Shown here in pieces: positions 7,721-17,355 of a stretch of DNA of 64,000 nucleotides; within the stretch, counting starts at the first letter, position 1, and every line of letters begins with the position of its first letter. Position numbers and translations under genes: made by a program. Below the pieces are notes generated by a model. It was not told the origin of the DNA. It saw only the letters and a list, made by a program, of their open reading frames with translations, and did not search any database. The DNA comes from Flexithrix dorotheae DSM 6795 (GTDB taxonomy: Bacteria > Bacteroidota > Bacteroidia > Cytophagales > Flammeovirgaceae). Location of the stretch: NCBI RefSeq assembly GCF_000379765.1, contig NZ_KB903487.1:1-64000 (forward strand), written 5' to 3'.

Positions 7721-10570
7721 CTACTTCCCTCCTTCCTTAGTCTCAGGATAGAGTACGATTTGGGCGTAGTTATCGAAATTGAAATATTGCTTTGCTGTAT
7801 CCTTTAGTTCTTCGGCTGTCATGGCATCTATTCTTTTGGCGTAATCCATGATGTCTTCGTATTCCCTGCCATAGATATAATGATTTCTTAGCAGGCTCAA
7901 CCAGGTGCCATTTTCCTTCAGCCCTTCCTTCATTTCCAGTTTTTGGGTTTCTTTTATTTTTACCAAATCTTTTTCCAAAGGTCCTTCTTCCTGTAATTTT
8001 TTAATTTCCCCAAATGTAGCATCAATCAGAGCCTGCACATTTTCTGGTGAACAGGTGAAATTGATGTTGATGGAATAATTTTCAACTGGAAGTTGCTGTG
8101 CTGATCCATTGGCCCGGCTTCCATAAACACCACCCATTTCTTCCCTTAATTTTTCAGTCAGTTTTATTTGCAGAATTTCCGTAATCGATCTGATTTTATA
8201 GGCTTCTTTTCTGGAATATTCCAAATCTCCGGTAAAGGCTAAGGTCACCTGGCTTTTGGCATCAGCTCCTTTTTTTACTTCCTCTTTCACTACACCCTCA
8301 GGATAGCGCATGCCCACATCTTTCCAGGTTTCATCTCTTTCAATATCAGGGAGGCTTCCCAAATAGGTTTCCAATAATGGTTTTATCGTTTCTACATCAA
8401 AATTCCCAACCAGAAAGAAAGTAAAATCGCTTGCATCTTTAAATCGTTCCTGATAAACTTCAAAAGCTTTATCCAGGCTGATGGCATCCAATTCCTCCAT
8501 TGTCGGAATTCCTCCTCCCCTTGGATGATTCTGGCTTAAAATTTTTGATACTTCATTGGAATAATAATAATTTGGATCAGAAAGCAGGTTTTGCATATAA
8601 GCTTTAAGTCTGGTCATGTATCCCTGAAATGCCTCAGGATCTTTTCTTGGAGCCGTAAAATACAAATGCGCCAGCTGAAACATGGTTTCCAAATCTTTCG
8701 GAGAACATCTTCCTGAAAGTCCTTCCGTAAGTTGCCTGATATAAGGATTTACTCCGGCAATTTTTCCGGTAAGTAACTTTTGAACATCAGTAATGGAATG
8801 TTCCCCAATTCCTCCCTGGGAAACTAAAACGCTTGCATTACTAGCCGATTGGTAAACCTCATCCGGATAAATGGAACTTCCGCCAAAACTAAATCCATCG
8901 AACAAAATTTCATCATTTTTAAAATCAGTAGGCTTTAAAACCACTTTGGCTCCATTCGATAGAGTTAACTCTGTGACACCATGGGGCTTTTCCACAGAGG
9001 CAGTTACTTTTCCCGGTGTGGGAATATTTTCCATTAAAGCTGCCGAAGCCAGATTATCCACATAGGGTTCAATATTCTTTTCATCTACTTCATTTAAGAT
9101 CGCCAAAACTCTTTCTTCGGAAGGTATTTCCACTCCTTCTTTTTCCGGAGCAGTGATCACCACTACCCTGTTTTCCTCAGTAATCCATTTTTTTGCCAGT
9201 GCATTCACCTCATCAAGTGTGATAGATGGCAGAATGGCTTTTACAAAACCAAATTCGAAAGCTATGCCTGGAATAGGTTCGTTTTCCAAAAAATTCCGCT
9301 GGTATTCCCCTACATATGCACCTGATTCTGTTTTGTCTCTTTCATTGTAGGCTTTTTCGTAACTGGCCATCATTTGCATTTTATACCTGGATAATTCTCC
9401 TTCAGTAAATCCATGAAGCATCACCCGTTTATTTTCTTCTAACAGGGTTTGCAAACCTTTTTCTACCCCATCCTCTGCAGTACCGGCATAAGCGTAATAA
9501 GCATCTTTTGTTCTGATAAGACCACCATATCCGGAGCCACCGAAAATAAATGGAGGATTTGCAGATTGCGTTAATTCTCGCAGCCTCATGCTCAGCATGC
9601 CGTTGTAAAGGGACTGTACAATTCCGGTTTTGTAATCAGCCAGTGTTTTTTGTGCTTCAGTATCATGTTTATAAATTACCTGAACCTGAGTGTTGGAAGC
9701 TTCTTTGTCAGTTACTATGGCTACTAATGTTTCCTTGTGGTCAGGCACATCATATACTTTTCTTTCTTTCGGATTGGAAACCGGTTTAATTTTTCCAAAG
9801 TGTTTTTTTACCCTGGCTTCCATATCTTTTAAATCCATATCTCCTACCACTACAACCGACATTAAATCTGGCCGGTACCAGTCATTGTAAAAGTCTTTAA
9901 TGGTTTCCGGTTTGAAATTCTCTAAAACTTCTACTTTCCCAATAGGAAGCCTTTCCGCATATCTGGAATCTTTAAAGAGAATGGGGAAATATTTTTCCTG
10001 CATTCTGGCATCAGGTCCCAAATCTCTCAATCGCCATTCTTCTATTACTACTCCCCTTTCTTTGTCAATTTCTTCCGGTTCTAAAGTGACATTATGTGCC
10101 CAGTCTTCTAAAATCTGAAAGCCATTTTCCACTACTTCTTCTTTGTCGGAAGGAATAGGCAGAATGTAAACGGTTTCATCAAAAGAAGTGTAAGCGTTGA
10201 GGTGAGCACCAAATTTTACCCCTACAGATTGCAGGTATTCCACCAATTCATTTTTTTGAAAATTTTCAGTACCATTAAAACACATGTGCTCCATAAAGTG
10301 GGCAAGGCCTCGCTGGTCTTCATTTTCCATTAAAGAACCTGCATTGAGTACCAGCCGGAGTTCTATCTTTTCTTCAGGCTTTGCATTTTTTCTTAAATAA
10401 TAAGTAATGCCATTCTTAAGTTTGCCAATTTTCACATTGGGATCAACCGGGATTGGTTTGCTGAGATCGGCAATGTCAATTTTAGGTACCGATACTTTTT
10501 GTGCATTTACCTGGAAAAGGATAAAATAGCTTAAAAAGAATAATATAAGTTTAAAAAAATGCCTTTGCAT
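7721..10570 (-). CDS. M16-family zinc metallopeptidase (pitrilysin/insulinase type)
   Basis: 949 residues, the full double-domain length. A signal peptide (residues 1-23, ending QVNAQ) points to the periplasm. The inverted zinc motif HFMEH is at 91-95, with the third-ligand region ERGVVIEEW at 171-179. A second, inactive M16 domain covers roughly 520-940 and has the R/Y region GVYGSRANGSAQ. This architecture matches the large secreted M16 peptidases of Bacteroidota that degrade peptides. It is transcribed alone, with a terminator just downstream. Confidence 0.92.
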   Translation of the reverse strand: MQRHFFKLILFFLSYFILFQVNAQKVSVPKIDIADLSKPIPVDPNVKIGKLKNGITYYLRKNAKPEEKIELRLVLNAGSLMENEDQRGLAHFMEHMCFNGTENFQKNELVEYLQSVGVKFGAHLNAYTSFDETVYILPIPSDKEEVVENGFQILEDWAHNVTLEPEEIDKERGVVIEEWRLRDLGPDARMQEKYFPILFKDSRYAERLPIGKVEVLENFKPETIKDFYNDWYRPDLMSVVVVGDMDLKDMEARVKKHFGKIKPVSNPKERKVYDVPDHKETLVAIVTDKEASNTQVQVIYKHDTEAQKTLADYKTGIVQSLYNGMLSMRLRELTQSANPPFIFGGSGYGGLIRTKDAYYAYAGTAEDGVEKGLQTLLEENKRVMLHGFTEGELSRYKMQMMASYEKAYNERDKTESGAYVGEYQRNFLENEPIPGIAFEFGFVKAILPSITLDEVNALAKKWITEENRVVVITAPEKEGVEIPSEERVLAILNEVDEKNIEPYVDNLASAALMENIPTPGKVTASVEKPHGVTELTLSNGAKVVLKPTDFKNDEILFDGFSFGGSSIYPDEVYQSASNASVLVSQGGIGEHSITDVQKLLTGKIAGVNPYIRQLTEGLSGRCSPKDLETMFQLAHLYFTAPRKDPEAFQGYMTRLKAYMQNLLSDPNYYYSNEVSKILSQNHPRGGGIPTMEELDAISLDKAFEVYQERFKDASDFTFFLVGNFDVETIKPLLETYLGSLPDIERDETWKDVGMRYPEGVVKEEVKKGADAKSQVTLAFTGDLEYSRKEAYKIRSITEILQIKLTEKLREEMGGVYGSRANGSAQQLPVENYSININFTCSPENVQALIDATFGEIKKLQEEGPLEKDLVKIKETQKLEMKEGLKENGTWLSLLRNHYIYGREYEDIMDYAKRIDAMTAEELKDTAKQYFNFDNYAQIVLYPETKEGGK

Positions 10571-10631
10571 AATGAAATTGGTTTCTGAGCAAGGTTAAAA
10601 ATTAAAAAATGCTCTTATTAAAGAATCAAAT

Positions 10632-10833
10632 AAGAAGTTTCCTGATAATAACACTTTGCGGTGATGCTTAAAAACAGTTAACGGAATTCGCAGCAGGGTC
10701 TGCATTTTTGCGACCCTGCCTTCAATTTAGCACTCTGCCAACTTGCAGGGTCTCTCTGAAGAGAAGACACTGTAAAGAAATGGAGTACTTTTGCTAACTA
10801 TCACCGCAATCCGGTATAATCAAGAAGTTTCTA
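10632..10833. repeat. MITE-like palindromic element (about 200 bp)
   Basis: A perfect 10-bp inverted repeat TTGCGGTGAT (10656-10665) / ATCACCGCAA (10800-10809) is the core of longer imperfect arms; hand alignment gives 19 of 25 matches ending at these cores. The 10-mer AAGAAGTTTC occurs at both outer edges (10632, 10822). Inside is a strong hairpin GCAGGGTC...GACCCTGC near 10692-10718, plus a further GCAGGGTCT. No ORF. Compatible with a non-autonomous transposable or REP-like element between two minus-strand genes. Confidence 0.55.
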
Positions 10834-10956
10834 TCCGAATATTCCGGCTTTAATTTCAGATGTCCAAATTTTATCCTTTTAAAAAGGAAAGAAAATCAGG
10901 TTTGAAATTAAATATTATAAGTATTTGTAAATAAAGTTCAAGTTGAAAAACAATTC

Positions 10957-13503
10957 CTAAACCTCCGATCGAAGAATTTCCAATGGAGGTTTGCCCAAAA
11001 TTCCCCTGGTATTTAACATTCCAATGATGACTGTTAAACCTGTAATGATGGCTAAAACTATCAGGGAAGGAACCGGGTCGGGGACAAAGGGCGAATCGAA
11101 ATTGAAATATGCCAATGCCCAGCTTCCGACAAGCGCCAGTATTATTCCTGATAGCGAGGCAAGACTTCCCAAAAAGAAATATTCCAATGCATTTATTTTC
11201 AAGACCTGTTTTCTGTTAGCCCCGAGTGTTCTGAGTAAAACACTTTCCTGAATTCTTTGATATTTACTGATGATGACTGAGCCAATTAAAACCAAAATCC
11301 CGGTTACAATACTGAATAAAGCCATAAAGCGAATGACAAAAGAAACTTTACCCAACACATCGTCAAGGGTTTTTAAGATTAAGGCAAGGTCTATAGATGA
11401 AACGTTGGGAAAAGATTTAACAAGTGCCTGCTGAAATTTGGCTGATTGTTCGTCCGATTTCACTCTGGTGACTACTACATGGAATTGGGGAGCCTCTTCC
11501 AATACGCCTTTTGGAAATACAATCAGGAAGTTAGTTTGTACCCTGTTCCAGTCTATTTTCCGGAAACTGGATACATAAGTTTTTACAGGAGTTCCCTGCA
11601 CATTAAATAAAATTTCATCTCCTAATTTTACATGCATTCTTCGGGCAAAACCTTCATCAATAGAAATAAAAATAGAATCATTAAAACTTTCAATTTCCCC
11701 TACCCAATTGCCTTTCTCCAAAGTTTCTGAATCTATTAGTGTATCCCTGTAGGTCACCCGGTACTCTCTATTGTAAACCCAGGTATCGATCTCGGAAGTG
11801 GTATCCTGCTCATTTTCAAATTTGGTTACCCCGTTAATTTCCTGCACACCAATATTTACTACAGGTACTTTTTGAATTAAAGGCATATCAAATTCTTCTA
11901 CCAGTTTTTCAACCTCATCTTTTTGAGGAGTCTGGATATCGAATAACACCATATTGGGTTGATTTTCACTCGCAGAAAGTTCTACTTTATCCAATAACAA
12001 ACTTTGGGTGAAAAATAAAGTGGAAATAAGGGCAGTTCCCAGCCCTATGGATACAATTAAAATTAAAGTCTGGTTATTTGGGCGGTACAAATTGGCTATG
12101 CCCTGTCGCCAAACATAACTCCAGGATGCCGGGAAATACTTTTTAACCAACCACATAATGAGGCGACCAATTCCAGTGAGTATCAAAAAGCAAAGCGCAA
12201 TGAATCCGGTAAAGAAAAAAGCTTCTTTAATTTCCCTAATTTGCAAGTATGCAAATCCAAATATAAAAATGGCAATGGCCAGGAAAGCCAGCCACTTCAG
12301 TAAATCTTTGGATGAACTATCTTCTTCAAAAAATGCCCTTAAGGTTCTTAATGGGGAAATTTTCCTTACAGTAAGCAAAGGAAGCAAGGCAAATAAAATA
12401 GAAACAATAAAGCCTGAAAAAATTCCTTCGGCAATGGCAATCCAGGAAATGGAATAGCTGACTTCCAGGGGAAGAAAATCCTGTAATACTTTGGGAAGAA
12501 TCACCTGAATTCCACTTCCCAATATTGCTCCCACAATAGATCCAAATAATCCCATGGCAGAAATCTGGAATAAATAAATCAAAAATGCTCCGGTCCCTTT
12601 TACGCCCAGGCATCGTAAAACCGCAACCGTTCCTATTTTTTCCTTTATGTAAATGTGTACTGCACTGGCTACTCCCACACATCCCAGCAGCAGTGCTACA
12701 AATCCCACCAGATTGAGAAATTGGGTTAAATCAGAAAATGCTTCTCCAACATTCTCCTTTCTTCCTTCTACAGTTTCATACCTTAAAGATTCTGTTTTTA
12801 AAAATTTTTTTCCTTTCTCAACTACTTCCTCAGTCCTTTCCTCAGATTCGAATTTATAGTAATAGGTGTAATTAATCCGGCTTCCTTTTTTTATGAGTCC
12901 GGTTTCTTCCAAATATTTTCCGGGAATATAAACTGTAGGGGCAATGGTGGCATTGAGTCCGATTTCCCCTGGTGCTTTTTCTAATCTTCCCGCAATTAAA
13001 AAGTTGAGCTTACCAATTTTTACAGAATCCCCTACATCTGCTCCAAACTGAATTAAAAGTGTATTGTCCACCAGCGCTTTTCTTCCATTTCTAAAATCCC
13101 TTGCAGCGCTTTGCGGAACAGTTTCAAATTCCCCGTAAAATGGAAAATCGCCTTCCAAACCTTTAATTTGAATCAGTCGGGTACCATCCGAAACGGGGAA
13201 ATAGGCCATAGAGGCAAACCGTACTTCATTGGCCTTGAATAAAGCAAGTGTATCAAAAAAAGCATGAACAGAATCACTCATGGGTAATCTTCCTCTTACA
13301 GAGAGATCCGCACCAATAAGTGATTTTGCCTGATCATCAATATCATTTTTCAGGTTATTGCTAAAAGAATTAATAGCTACCAGTGCAGCAATCCCCAAAA
13401 TGATGGAAGAAGTAAATAACAATAACCTGGAGCGGTTTTTCCGGCTGTCACGCCATGCCATTCTGATAATCCAGGAAAGATTTGTGTTGGGTTGAGGTTC
13501 CAA
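10957..13503 (-). CDS. ABC transporter permease, FtsX/YbbP type
   Basis: 848 residues with the YbbP-like layout: an N-terminal amphipathic start (SWIIRMAWRDSRKNRSR), TM1, a large periplasmic domain, three TMs (about 265-370), more TMs around 405-500, a second periplasmic domain, and three C-terminal TMs (about 715-835). The ATPase gene lies 24 nt upstream and a TesA-like gene is divergent from it, the same neighbourhood as E. coli tesA-ybbA-ybbP. The proposed start at 13503 is TTG; the first ATG is at 13461 inside the conserved motif, so the start is uncertain. Substrate unknown; family members extrude lipids or lipoproteins, or couple ATP to periplasmic partners. Confidence 0.85.
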   Translation of the reverse strand: MEPQPNTNLSWIIRMAWRDSRKNRSRLLLFTSSIILGIAALVAINSFSNNLKNDIDDQAKSLIGADLSVRGRLPMSDSVHAFFDTLALFKANEVRFASMAYFPVSDGTRLIQIKGLEGDFPFYGEFETVPQSAARDFRNGRKALVDNTLLIQFGADVGDSVKIGKLNFLIAGRLEKAPGEIGLNATIAPTVYIPGKYLEETGLIKKGSRINYTYYYKFESEERTEEVVEKGKKFLKTESLRYETVEGRKENVGEAFSDLTQFLNLVGFVALLLGCVGVASAVHIYIKEKIGTVAVLRCLGVKGTGAFLIYLFQISAMGLFGSIVGAILGSGIQVILPKVLQDFLPLEVSYSISWIAIAEGIFSGFIVSILFALLPLLTVRKISPLRTLRAFFEEDSSSKDLLKWLAFLAIAIFIFGFAYLQIREIKEAFFFTGFIALCFLILTGIGRLIMWLVKKYFPASWSYVWRQGIANLYRPNNQTLILIVSIGLGTALISTLFFTQSLLLDKVELSASENQPNMVLFDIQTPQKDEVEKLVEEFDMPLIQKVPVVNIGVQEINGVTKFENEQDTTSEIDTWVYNREYRVTYRDTLIDSETLEKGNWVGEIESFNDSIFISIDEGFARRMHVKLGDEILFNVQGTPVKTYVSSFRKIDWNRVQTNFLIVFPKGVLEEAPQFHVVVTRVKSDEQSAKFQQALVKSFPNVSSIDLALILKTLDDVLGKVSFVIRFMALFSIVTGILVLIGSVIISKYQRIQESVLLRTLGANRKQVLKINALEYFFLGSLASLSGIILALVGSWALAYFNFDSPFVPDPVPSLIVLAIITGLTVIIGMLNTRGILGKPPLEILRSEV

Positions 13504-13527
13504 TTTTTCGATTAGTTTGATCAGGTT

Positions 13528-14250
13528 TTAGCCTTGTTTTAGTTTAATAGCATTTGAAGCAATTCCACTTTCAGTAAGTTGGTCTGAAACTAATTTCCCT
13601 CCCTTTATGCGTACAATTCTTTGAGTTTTTGCTGCCAGTTCCAAATCGTGGGTAACCATTACCAGTGTAGTGCCCAATTCTTTGTTAAGGTTAAAAATCA
13701 GGTTTTCTACCTTTTGCCCGGTTTCTTCATCAAGGTTTCCGGTAGGTTCATCGGCAAAAAGAATTTGAGGACTATTAGAAAAAGCTCTGGCAATAGAAAC
13801 CCTTTGTTGTTCTCCTCCTGAAAGTTGTGTGGGATAATGGTCATCCCGATCGGCCAGACCAACTTTGTCTAATAAATCGAGCGATCTTTTTTTAATATTT
13901 TTTTCTCCCCTCAATTCCAAAGGTACCATTACATTTTCCAGAGCGGTTAATGTAGGAATCAATTGGAAGTTTTGGAAAATAAAACCCACATATTGGTTTC
14001 TTACATAAGCTCGATCGTCTTCACTCAGGTTATCCAAAACAATATCATTCAGAATTACAGAACCCGAGGTGGCCCTATCCAAACCAGCACAGAGACCAAG
14101 CAGGGTGGTTTTTCCACTTCCTGAAGGTCCCACTATAGAAAAAGTTGAGCCTTTTTCTATGGCAAAATTTACAGCATCCAACACGGTAAGTAATCCGCTA
14201 TGACTTTTATATTGTTTAGTTAAATTTTCAACTTTTAAGATTTCCGACAT
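13528..14250 (-). CDS. ABC transporter ATP-binding protein, YbbA/LolD type
   Basis: 240 residues: Walker A GPSGSGKTTL (41-50), signature LSGGEQQRVSIARA (near 145-158), Walker B ILFADEPTGNLDE, and H-loop VMVTHDLELA. The sequence resembles the LolD/MacB/YbbA subgroup that pairs with FtsX-like permeases; the permease gene follows 24 nt downstream in the same direction. The pair most likely forms one inner-membrane complex. Confidence 0.9.
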   Translation of the reverse strand: MSEILKVENLTKQYKSHSGLLTVLDAVNFAIEKGSTFSIVGPSGSGKTTLLGLCAGLDRATSGSVILNDIVLDNLSEDDRAYVRNQYVGFIFQNFQLIPTLTALENVMVPLELRGEKNIKKRSLDLLDKVGLADRDDHYPTQLSGGEQQRVSIARAFSNSPQILFADEPTGNLDEETGQKVENLIFNLNKELGTTLVMVTHDLELAAKTQRIVRIKGGKLVSDQLTESGIASNAIKLKQG

Positions 14251-14721
14251 TATATTTTTAGAAATTTGGAATTTTTATCGATTTGAAAAGAATTATGGAA
14301 ATAAAATTGATAATTTTGAATTGAATCTGAAGAACACAAGGGTTCTAAACTTTTTAGAAAAAATTATTGCTTTTATAGTACCTGTCGACTAAAAATTAAG
14401 GTTTTAAAATTGCAAAACACCAAAACAGAAGTTTGAAATTTTATTTTTTTTAACAATTCAAATTAGTCATTCATCTTCCTTTGAAACTGTATTAAAAACA
14501 AGCTAAATTTAAATAAGTTTATTGGTAAAAAGATATAAACTTTACATTAGAGGTAAATTGAACTGGAAATTCATGATTTTTTAACATTGAATTGAAACGT
14601 GAGACTGATATCAGATTACTCCGGTTATTTCAATTTTTTCTTTGTATTTCAAGCAAACTCTGGACGCAGCAAATTGGTTTCCATTATAAAAAAATCGATT
14701 ACATTTTTAAAAATATCTGGG
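14251..14721. other. Divergent intergenic region between ybbA-like and tesA-like genes
   Basis: 471 bp of AT-rich DNA that should hold the promoters of both divergent units. I see no clear TTTG/TAnnTTTG promoter pair and no RNA gene. An upstream in-frame GTG for the lipase (14599) would extend it by 41 residues, but the lipoprotein signal argues against that. Confidence 0.4.
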
Positions 14722-15438
14722 ATGAAAAGAAATTGGATATCATTATTAAGTCTACTTTTTCTAATTGCCTGTAGCTCAAAGCAAAATGACTCGAAACCAG
14801 AGGTTTCAAAGGATGAAAAAGTACAGCCCAATCTGGAAGAGGAAAATAAAGTTGCTGAGAATTCTGAGCTAAAAACGGTTATATTTTTCGGTAATAGCCT
14901 AAGTGCGGGTTATGGACTTGATGAACCCGATAAATATTCTTTTCCGGCTTTGATCCAGAAAAAGATAAATGAAAAAGGCCTTCCCTACAATGTGGTGAAT
15001 GCCGGGTTGAGCGGGGAAACTACTGCTGCCGGACTTAACAGAATTGATTGGATTTTAAAACAACATGTGGATGTTTTTGTATTGGAATTAGGTGGAAATG
15101 ATGGTCTCAGAGGGATTCCAACTACAGAATCCTATAAAAATTTACAGGGAATAATAGATAAGGTAAAATCGAAGAACCCTGAAGTGAAAATTATTTTGGC
15201 AGGAATGGAGGCTCCTCCAAATATGGGAAATGATTACACTTCAGCATTTAGGAATATGTATCCTGAATTAGCAGATAAAAACCAGGTGGGTCTTATTCCA
15301 TTTTTGTTGGATAAAGTAGGTGGGGAAGCCGATTTAAATCAGTCAGATGGAATTCATCCAAATGTGGATGGTCATGCCATAGTTGCAGAAAATGTTTGGG
15401 AAATATTAGAGGGAGTATTAGAAAAGGAAAGCGTATAA
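14722..15438 (+). CDS. TesA-like SGNH/GDSL esterase lipoprotein (arylesterase/lysophospholipase L1 type)
   Basis: 238 residues from the ATG at 14722, which places a lipoprotein signal at the N-terminus (SLLFLIAC, Cys17). SGNH blocks are present: FFGNSLSAGYGL (nucleophile Ser59), the Gly of GLSGETTAAGL, Asn in ELGGNDGLRG, and Asp209/His212 in DGIHPNVDGH. GNSL replaces the usual GDSL. The order and divergence from the ATPase-permease pair match E. coli tesA-ybbA-ybbP, so it may serve the same envelope process. Lipid anchoring is inferred from the signal. Confidence 0.88.
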   Translation: MKRNWISLLSLLFLIACSSKQNDSKPEVSKDEKVQPNLEEENKVAENSELKTVIFFGNSLSAGYGLDEPDKYSFPALIQKKINEKGLPYNVVNAGLSGETTAAGLNRIDWILKQHVDVFVLELGGNDGLRGIPTTESYKNLQGIIDKVKSKNPEVKIILAGMEAPPNMGNDYTSAFRNMYPELADKNQVGLIPFLLDKVGGEADLNQSDGIHPNVDGHAIVAENVWEILEGVLEKESV

Positions 15439-15450
15439 AGAAGAGAAAAG

Positions 15451-15524
15451 CGCATCCGGAAGGATTCGAACCCTCAACCCCCGGAGCCGAAATCCGGTAT
15501 TCTATCCAGTTGAACTACGGATGC
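15451..15524 (-). tRNA. tRNA-Arg (anticodon TCG)
   Basis: The minus strand folds as a cloverleaf. Acceptor GCATCCG pairs with CGGATGC, and the anticodon stem CCGGA/TCCGG encloses the loop TTTCGGC, giving anticodon TCG. The T arm GAGGGTTCGAATCCTTC is standard. No CCA is encoded. Confidence 0.92.
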
Positions 15525-15880
15525 GTTTTATCTAAATGATAAATTAATGCAAGTGTTCAATAATATAATTAATAAACAGGGCATTAATTTTTTAGAAGTG
15601 CAAATGTAAAAATATTTATTAAATACATGATAAAAATTTTCATTATAATTTGCCTTACTTATTAACCATATACCACCTTACACATTCTTTTAAACCATAG
15701 CTGTTTGATAATGAGATCATTTTTCTCAAACTAATAAACAACCACAAGTGGTACCAGAAGCAAATTAAATTTTATAAAATGGTTTTAATTAGTTTATTAC
15801 CAGATAGTTAAATTATAAAGGAATTTAGTGGACGGGACACTAATACTCAATTTAAAATAAACCTGCTAATCATTTTTTCA
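15525..15880. other. Intergenic region upstream of tRNA-Arg and the 474-aa protein
   Basis: 356 bp. It includes the probable tRNA-Arg -7 element near 15601-15608 and a small palindrome ACCAC-AA-GTGGT at 15741-15752. No ORF or RNA gene is visible. Confidence 0.4.
15601..15608 (-). promoter_or_regulatory. Probable -7 element (TACATTTG) for tRNA-Arg
   Basis: The minus strand reads TACATTTGCAC, matching the TAnnTTTGCAC seen at the tuf and tRNA-Trp promoters in this window. No good -33 TTTG is visible at the usual spacing, so confidence is moderate. Confidence 0.45.
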
Positions 15881-17305
15881 ATGGAATTTAAAAAGAAATT
15901 AACCACAAAGGAAAAGGCATTACAAATAAATCTTGATTCTCAAATTTATGGTTCTTTTGCCGAAATAGGAGCCGGGCAGGATACGGCAGCCAATTTTTTT
16001 AAAGCAGGTGGGGCTTCTGGTACAATTGCCAAAACAATGTCGGCCTATGACATGGCATTTTCAGATGCAATTTATGGTTCGGTGCAAAGTGGAAGGTATG
16101 TTTGTGAACCGAGGTTAATAAAAATGCTGGAGAAAGAATATAATCTTTGTGTAAAAAGATTACAGCATAAGGCACCAAATTCTACATTTTTTGCTTTTGC
16201 CAATACCGTAGAAGCCCTTAATTTCAGCAGGACTAATGAGGGAAAAGGCTGGGTTGGCTTGCGGTTTCAACTTACCCCGGAAAGTGAGCCCAACGAATGT
16301 GTGATTCATATCCGAATGTTTGACAATGATCCAATTTTGCAGCAACAGGCCCTGGGAATAGTTGGGGTAAATCTGGTGTTTGGTTGTTTTTATCTGAATA
16401 AAGATCCAGAAGCTTTGTTGAATTCTTTGCTGGATGAACTGACCTCTCATAGAATGCAAGTTGATTTTTTCAGACTAACTGGCCCTGATTTTCCTGACGT
16501 GGATAATCGGATTTTTAGCTTGAAATTGGTGAAAAACGGATTGGCAAAGGCTACTATGTTCGGGCCAGATGGAAGTGTATTGCAACCCGCTGAGGTCTTA
16601 TACAAGAAAAACATTCTGTTATTAAGAGGAAGATTCCGACCGGTTACCAATGTAAATATTGATATGTTGGAAAAAGGATATGAACTATTCAGAAATGAGG
16701 AGGATGTAAACGAAGAAAATATTATTGCCCTTGCCGAACTAAACCTAAGTGATCTCAAGGACCCGACTAAAGGCCAGATAGATGAAAAGGATTTTCTGGA
16801 CAGAGTGGATATTCTTTGTTCACTTGGACAAACCGTTTTGATTTCCAATTACCCGGAATATTTCAGGTTAACTTCTTATTTGTCCAAATTTTCCAGGAAG
16901 AAGAAAATAGGACTAATTTTAGGTGTTTACAACTTCGAAAAGATTTTCATGGAAAAATACTATGAAAATTTACAGGGTGGTATTTTAGAGTCATTTGGGA
17001 CGCTTTTTGGAGGAAATGTGAAGCTTTATGTTTATCCATCATATGCAAAAGGAAGCCGGGAAATTATTTTCTCTGAGGATATTAAACTTCCCGATCACTT
17101 AGTGCATTTGTTTATGCATCTGGTAGCCAATGATAAAATTGAAAACATCACAGACTTTAAGGAGGAAAACCTGCATATCATTTCCGATGAAATATTAAAA
17201 CTCATCAAAAAAGGTGAAGATGGTTGGGAGACTGCTGTACCTGAAATTGTAGCCAAAACTATTAAAAAAGAAAATTTATTCGATTTTCCCGTAATTGCCA
17301 GATAA
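15881..17305 (+). CDS. Conserved protein of unknown function (474 aa)
   Basis: A cytoplasmic-looking protein with no signal peptide or membrane helix. A strongly patterned N-terminus (IYGSFAEIGAGQDTAANFF, GGASGTIAKTMSAYDM, SDAIYG) suggests a highly conserved ligand-binding or catalytic region. I recall the same N-terminal pattern in cyanobacterial and Bacteroidota proteins carrying inconsistent labels, for example nucleotidyltransferase, but I see no HxGH or other motif that supports one. It is transcribed alone and ends at a strong terminator. Function not assigned. Confidence 0.8.
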   Translation: MEFKKKLTTKEKALQINLDSQIYGSFAEIGAGQDTAANFFKAGGASGTIAKTMSAYDMAFSDAIYGSVQSGRYVCEPRLIKMLEKEYNLCVKRLQHKAPNSTFFAFANTVEALNFSRTNEGKGWVGLRFQLTPESEPNECVIHIRMFDNDPILQQQALGIVGVNLVFGCFYLNKDPEALLNSLLDELTSHRMQVDFFRLTGPDFPDVDNRIFSLKLVKNGLAKATMFGPDGSVLQPAEVLYKKNILLLRGRFRPVTNVNIDMLEKGYELFRNEEDVNEENIIALAELNLSDLKDPTKGQIDEKDFLDRVDILCSLGQTVLISNYPEYFRLTSYLSKFSRKKKIGLILGVYNFEKIFMEKYYENLQGGILESFGTLFGGNVKLYVYPSYAKGSREIIFSEDIKLPDHLVHLFMHLVANDKIENITDFKEENLHIISDEILKLIKKGEDGWETAVPEIVAKTIKKENLFDFPVIAR

Positions 17306-17308
17306 TAT

Positions 17309-17342
17309 AAAAGGCCGGTTTTGAGAAACCGGCCTTTTGTTT
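17309..17342 (+). terminator. Strong, near-symmetric intrinsic terminator
   Basis: AAAAGGCCGGTTT-TGAG-AAACCGGCCTTTT followed by GTTTTTAG, 4 nt after the stop of the 474-aa gene. A-run and T-run on both sides make it bidirectional, serving the convergent GbsR-type gene as well. Confidence 0.9.
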
Positions 17343-17355
17343 TTAGGTTTCCATT

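Noticed and set aside
9550-9789. Plus-strand frames inside the M16 peptidase gene
   Set aside because: Entirely within a well-supported conserved gene, no motif or context.
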